From assembly GCF_002285635.2 (NCBI RefSeq), contig NZ_CP023049.2:3534001-3598000 (forward strand): a stretch of DNA of 64,000 nt. The letters are read 5' to 3'. The notes under the pieces are model-generated. The model had not been told where the DNA came from. It saw nothing but the letters and a program-made list of their open reading frames with translations, and searched no databases. The DNA comes from Chryseobacterium piperi. Its GTDB lineage: Bacteria; Bacteroidota; Bacteroidia; Flavobacteriales; Weeksellaceae. Position numbers and translations under genes: made by a program. Below, in pieces: positions 62,241 to 64,000 of this stretch; positions within the stretch are counted from its first letter, which is position 1; every line of letters begins with the position of its first letter.

Positions 62241-64000
62241 ATGTTACTAAAATCAACCGATTTTTTTCTTTTGAGAATGCCCAGCTTTTCTGTTAATCAT
62301 TTAGCCGAACTCAACAGCTATATACAACAGAGAGATCTTCTGTCAGTCAAAAAGATGTTTAAGGATGAGCTGTTCTTAAAAGCAGTGTATTTGTCTTCAC
62401 GATATTTTTATACAGTAGCTGTTCAATGGTTGCAAAATGAAAATATATCTTTTAATACTGAAGAAAAAGTTCTACTTACACTTTATAAATATTATTCCAG
62501 AATATGTTCCAGAGCAACACCATATGGATTGTTCGCCGGATTTTCATCTGGAAATATTTCGAGTGAAAATACCCAAATAGAGTTTAAAGAAAACTATTTG
62601 GATCCTAAAATCAGAATAGATTTATTGGCACTGAGAAAAATAAAGGATTCTATTATTCATCATGATGATAATGCAAAAAAAATTCTTTACTTCCCCAATA
62701 ATACAATATATAATCTCAACAATATTATTCGATATATTGAATGGGATAAAAACTATAATTATTCAATCTCGGAAATTGATACCACTGCTCTATTAGAGAA
62801 AATTTTAGAAGTCTCTAAAAATGGAATAGGATATACAGAATTAACACAAATAATTCATCTTGAGGAAAAAGAAGCTTCTGAAGAAGATATTGATGCTTTT
62901 ATCAGTTTTCTTTTTCAAAATAAAATCCTTGTTGATAGATTACCACCATATTTAACAGATATTAATAATCCTGTTATCGAGCTTGAACAACAATTAAAAT
63001 CATATAAAATAGATTATGGGAAATCAGAAATTATTAAAGATATAGAAGAAATCAGTACGGGAAATACGATTGATATAGAAAGAATTGATTCTATTTATGA
63101 GAAAAACCGAGATATTCTCAACGAAAACCTCCAACTTCTTCAGGTTGATCTTAAACTAAACCTCCAAAAGAATCAAATTAATGATAAAATCATTAATAAA
63201 ATTACTCAGGCTACTCACGAACTAAATGGCATCGCCATTAATAGACCTGTTGAAGATATTAATACATTTCGTAGAAAATTTTATGAAAAATTTGAAGATG
63301 AAGAAGTTGAATTAAGCAAAGCTTTAGATCCCCAGTTAGGCGTTGGCTACGGTTTGCAAATCAGCGGAAATGTGGAAGAAACGCCATTACTTCAGGATGT
63401 TTCTTTTTCATATAAGAATAATGAGTCATATAATATTTCACGTATTTTAAAAACTGTTCTATGTAAATATGTTGACTATTTTTCTAATAATAATGGAAAT
63501 CCAATAAGGTTAACAGAAGACGATATCAATATCTCTTCAATCAATCAGCCAATTAATGAATTGCATGATACTTATTATCTTTTCGGGAATATTCTGGTAA
63601 ACAATGATGAAGATATTAATGAGCATAATTTTAAATTTTTTAATAGAGCTTCATTGCCGGCACCTAATTTCAATACTGTCTTGTCTAGGTTTTCTTATCA
63701 TGATGAGGTTTTAAGATCTAAGATCGAGAAATTACAAAGTGACTCTGACGATATGATCTATGCTGAAGTTGTCAATTCTTCCAGTGACAGAGTAGGAAAT
63801 GTTTTATTAAGACCTAATTTTTATCCATACGAAATACCTTATATCTCAGAAACCAAAGGGGATAAACCGAAAATCAATATCGACGATATCATGGTAAGCA
63901 TTAGAAATAATGAGGTTATTTTAAGGTCGAAATCTTTAAATAAAAGAATAAAACCTGTAATGTCAACAGCTTATAACTATCATATAGATCAGCTTTCCAT
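62241..64000 (+). CDS. Lantibiotic dehydratase (LanB), C-terminus beyond the window
   Basis: The open frame of at least 586 codons starts MLLKSTDFFLLRMPSF. The LanB N-terminal domain is shown by YYSRICSRATPYGLFAGFSS near residues 90-109 and by FRRKFYEKFEDEEVELSKAL followed by DPQLGVGYG near 345-375. Class I LanB enzymes glutamylate Ser/Thr of the precursor using Glu-tRNA and then eliminate to dehydro residues. The elimination domain and a LanC cyclase, if any, lie to the right of the window. Confidence 0.93.
   Translation, partial: MLLKSTDFFLLRMPSFSVNHLAELNSYIQQRDLLSVKKMFKDELFLKAVYLSSRYFYTVAVQWLQNENISFNTEEKVLLTLYKYYSRICSRATPYGLFAGFSSGNISSENTQIEFKENYLDPKIRIDLLALRKIKDSIIHHDDNAKKILYFPNNTIYNLNNIIRYIEWDKNYNYSISEIDTTALLEKILEVSKNGIGYTELTQIIHLEEKEASEEDIDAFISFLFQNKILVDRLPPYLTDINNPVIELEQQLKSYKIDYGKSEIIKDIEEISTGNTIDIERIDSIYEKNRDILNENLQLLQVDLKLNLQKNQINDKIINKITQATHELNGIAINRPVEDINTFRRKFYEKFEDEEVELSKALDPQLGVGYGLQISGNVEETPLLQDVSFSYKNNESYNISRILKTVLCKYVDYFSNNNGNPIRLTEDDINISSINQPINELHDTYYLFGNILVNNDEDINEHNFKFFNRASLPAPNFNTVLSRFSYHDEVLRSKIEKLQSDSDDMIYAEVVNSSSDRVGNVLLRPNFYPYEIPYISETKGDKPKINIDDIMVSIRNNEVILRSKSLNKRIKPVMSTAYNYHIDQLS

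Noticed and set aside
1..64000. tRNA and rRNA genes
   Set aside because: I looked for typical tRNA T-arm words and rRNA segments in the spacers and saw none; a tRNAscan run would settle this.

Overview
The window looks like chromosomal DNA from a Chryseobacterium-like flavobacterium (Bacteroidota, Weeksellaceae). The evidence is low GC, TAnnTTTG-type -7 promoter boxes, many TonB-dependent receptors, a flexirubin-type pigment gene set built around a tyrosine ammonia-lyase, a eukaryote-like long IleS, and typical flavobacterial small families (PepSY-like DUF2874, GxxExxY, DUF2683, CCDC81-like HU).

Left part (1-13.6 kb): a partial TonB-dependent receptor faces left. A long leader follows, holding an S-box (SAM-I)-like RNA and a 42-codon ORF ending in a cysteine cluster, upstream of a TonB receptor gene broken by an in-frame TGA. 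Then come acnB and acnA aconitases on the minus strand with a decayed copy of the acnA 5' end beside them, a WG-repeat protein, and a TPP riboswitch in front of a TonB receptor (presumably for thiamine uptake).

Middle part (13.7-39.1 kb): mostly housekeeping. It holds an HU-like membrane protein, thioesterase, a GxxExxY gene enclosed by a 21-bp imperfect inverted repeat, a 2-hydroxyacid dehydrogenase, a serine hydrolase lipoprotein, an Ig-like lipoprotein and a haem-binding protein. Next are a minus-strand run (katA, crotonase, dCMP deaminase, xerD, NUDIX) with divergent oxyR, metK behind a SAM-II riboswitch, an ECF sigma factor with a 44-aa companion, and a HAD phosphatase broken by an in-frame TAG. 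PepSY-like proteins with a two-component system follow, then trpS, a SanA-like protein, lspA, a DksA-like protein and ileS.

Pigment region (41.3-53.8 kb): DoxX, PaaK-like ligase, a secreted protein, a flavin halogenase-like enzyme (opposite strand), tyrosine ammonia-lyase, FabG-like reductase, ketoacyl synthase, ACP, LpxL-like acyltransferase, a CrtI-like oxidoreductase, a C45-type acyltransferase/hydrolase and a small membrane protein. Together these could make, activate and elongate 4-coumarate on an ACP and modify the product, as in flexirubin (aryl polyene) biosynthesis. Dehydratase, exporter and DarA/DarB functions are not in this window.

Right end (53.8-64 kb): a RiPP locus. A cysteine-free double-glycine precursor-like peptide sits 11 bp upstream of a prolyl oligopeptidase. 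Divergent from it are a TPR-transmembrane-AraC regulator, a TonB-dependent receptor, five tandem near-identical class I lanthipeptide precursors, a terminator, the relic of a sixth precursor, and the start of a LanB dehydratase that runs off the window. This is the most promising candidate for an undescribed system.
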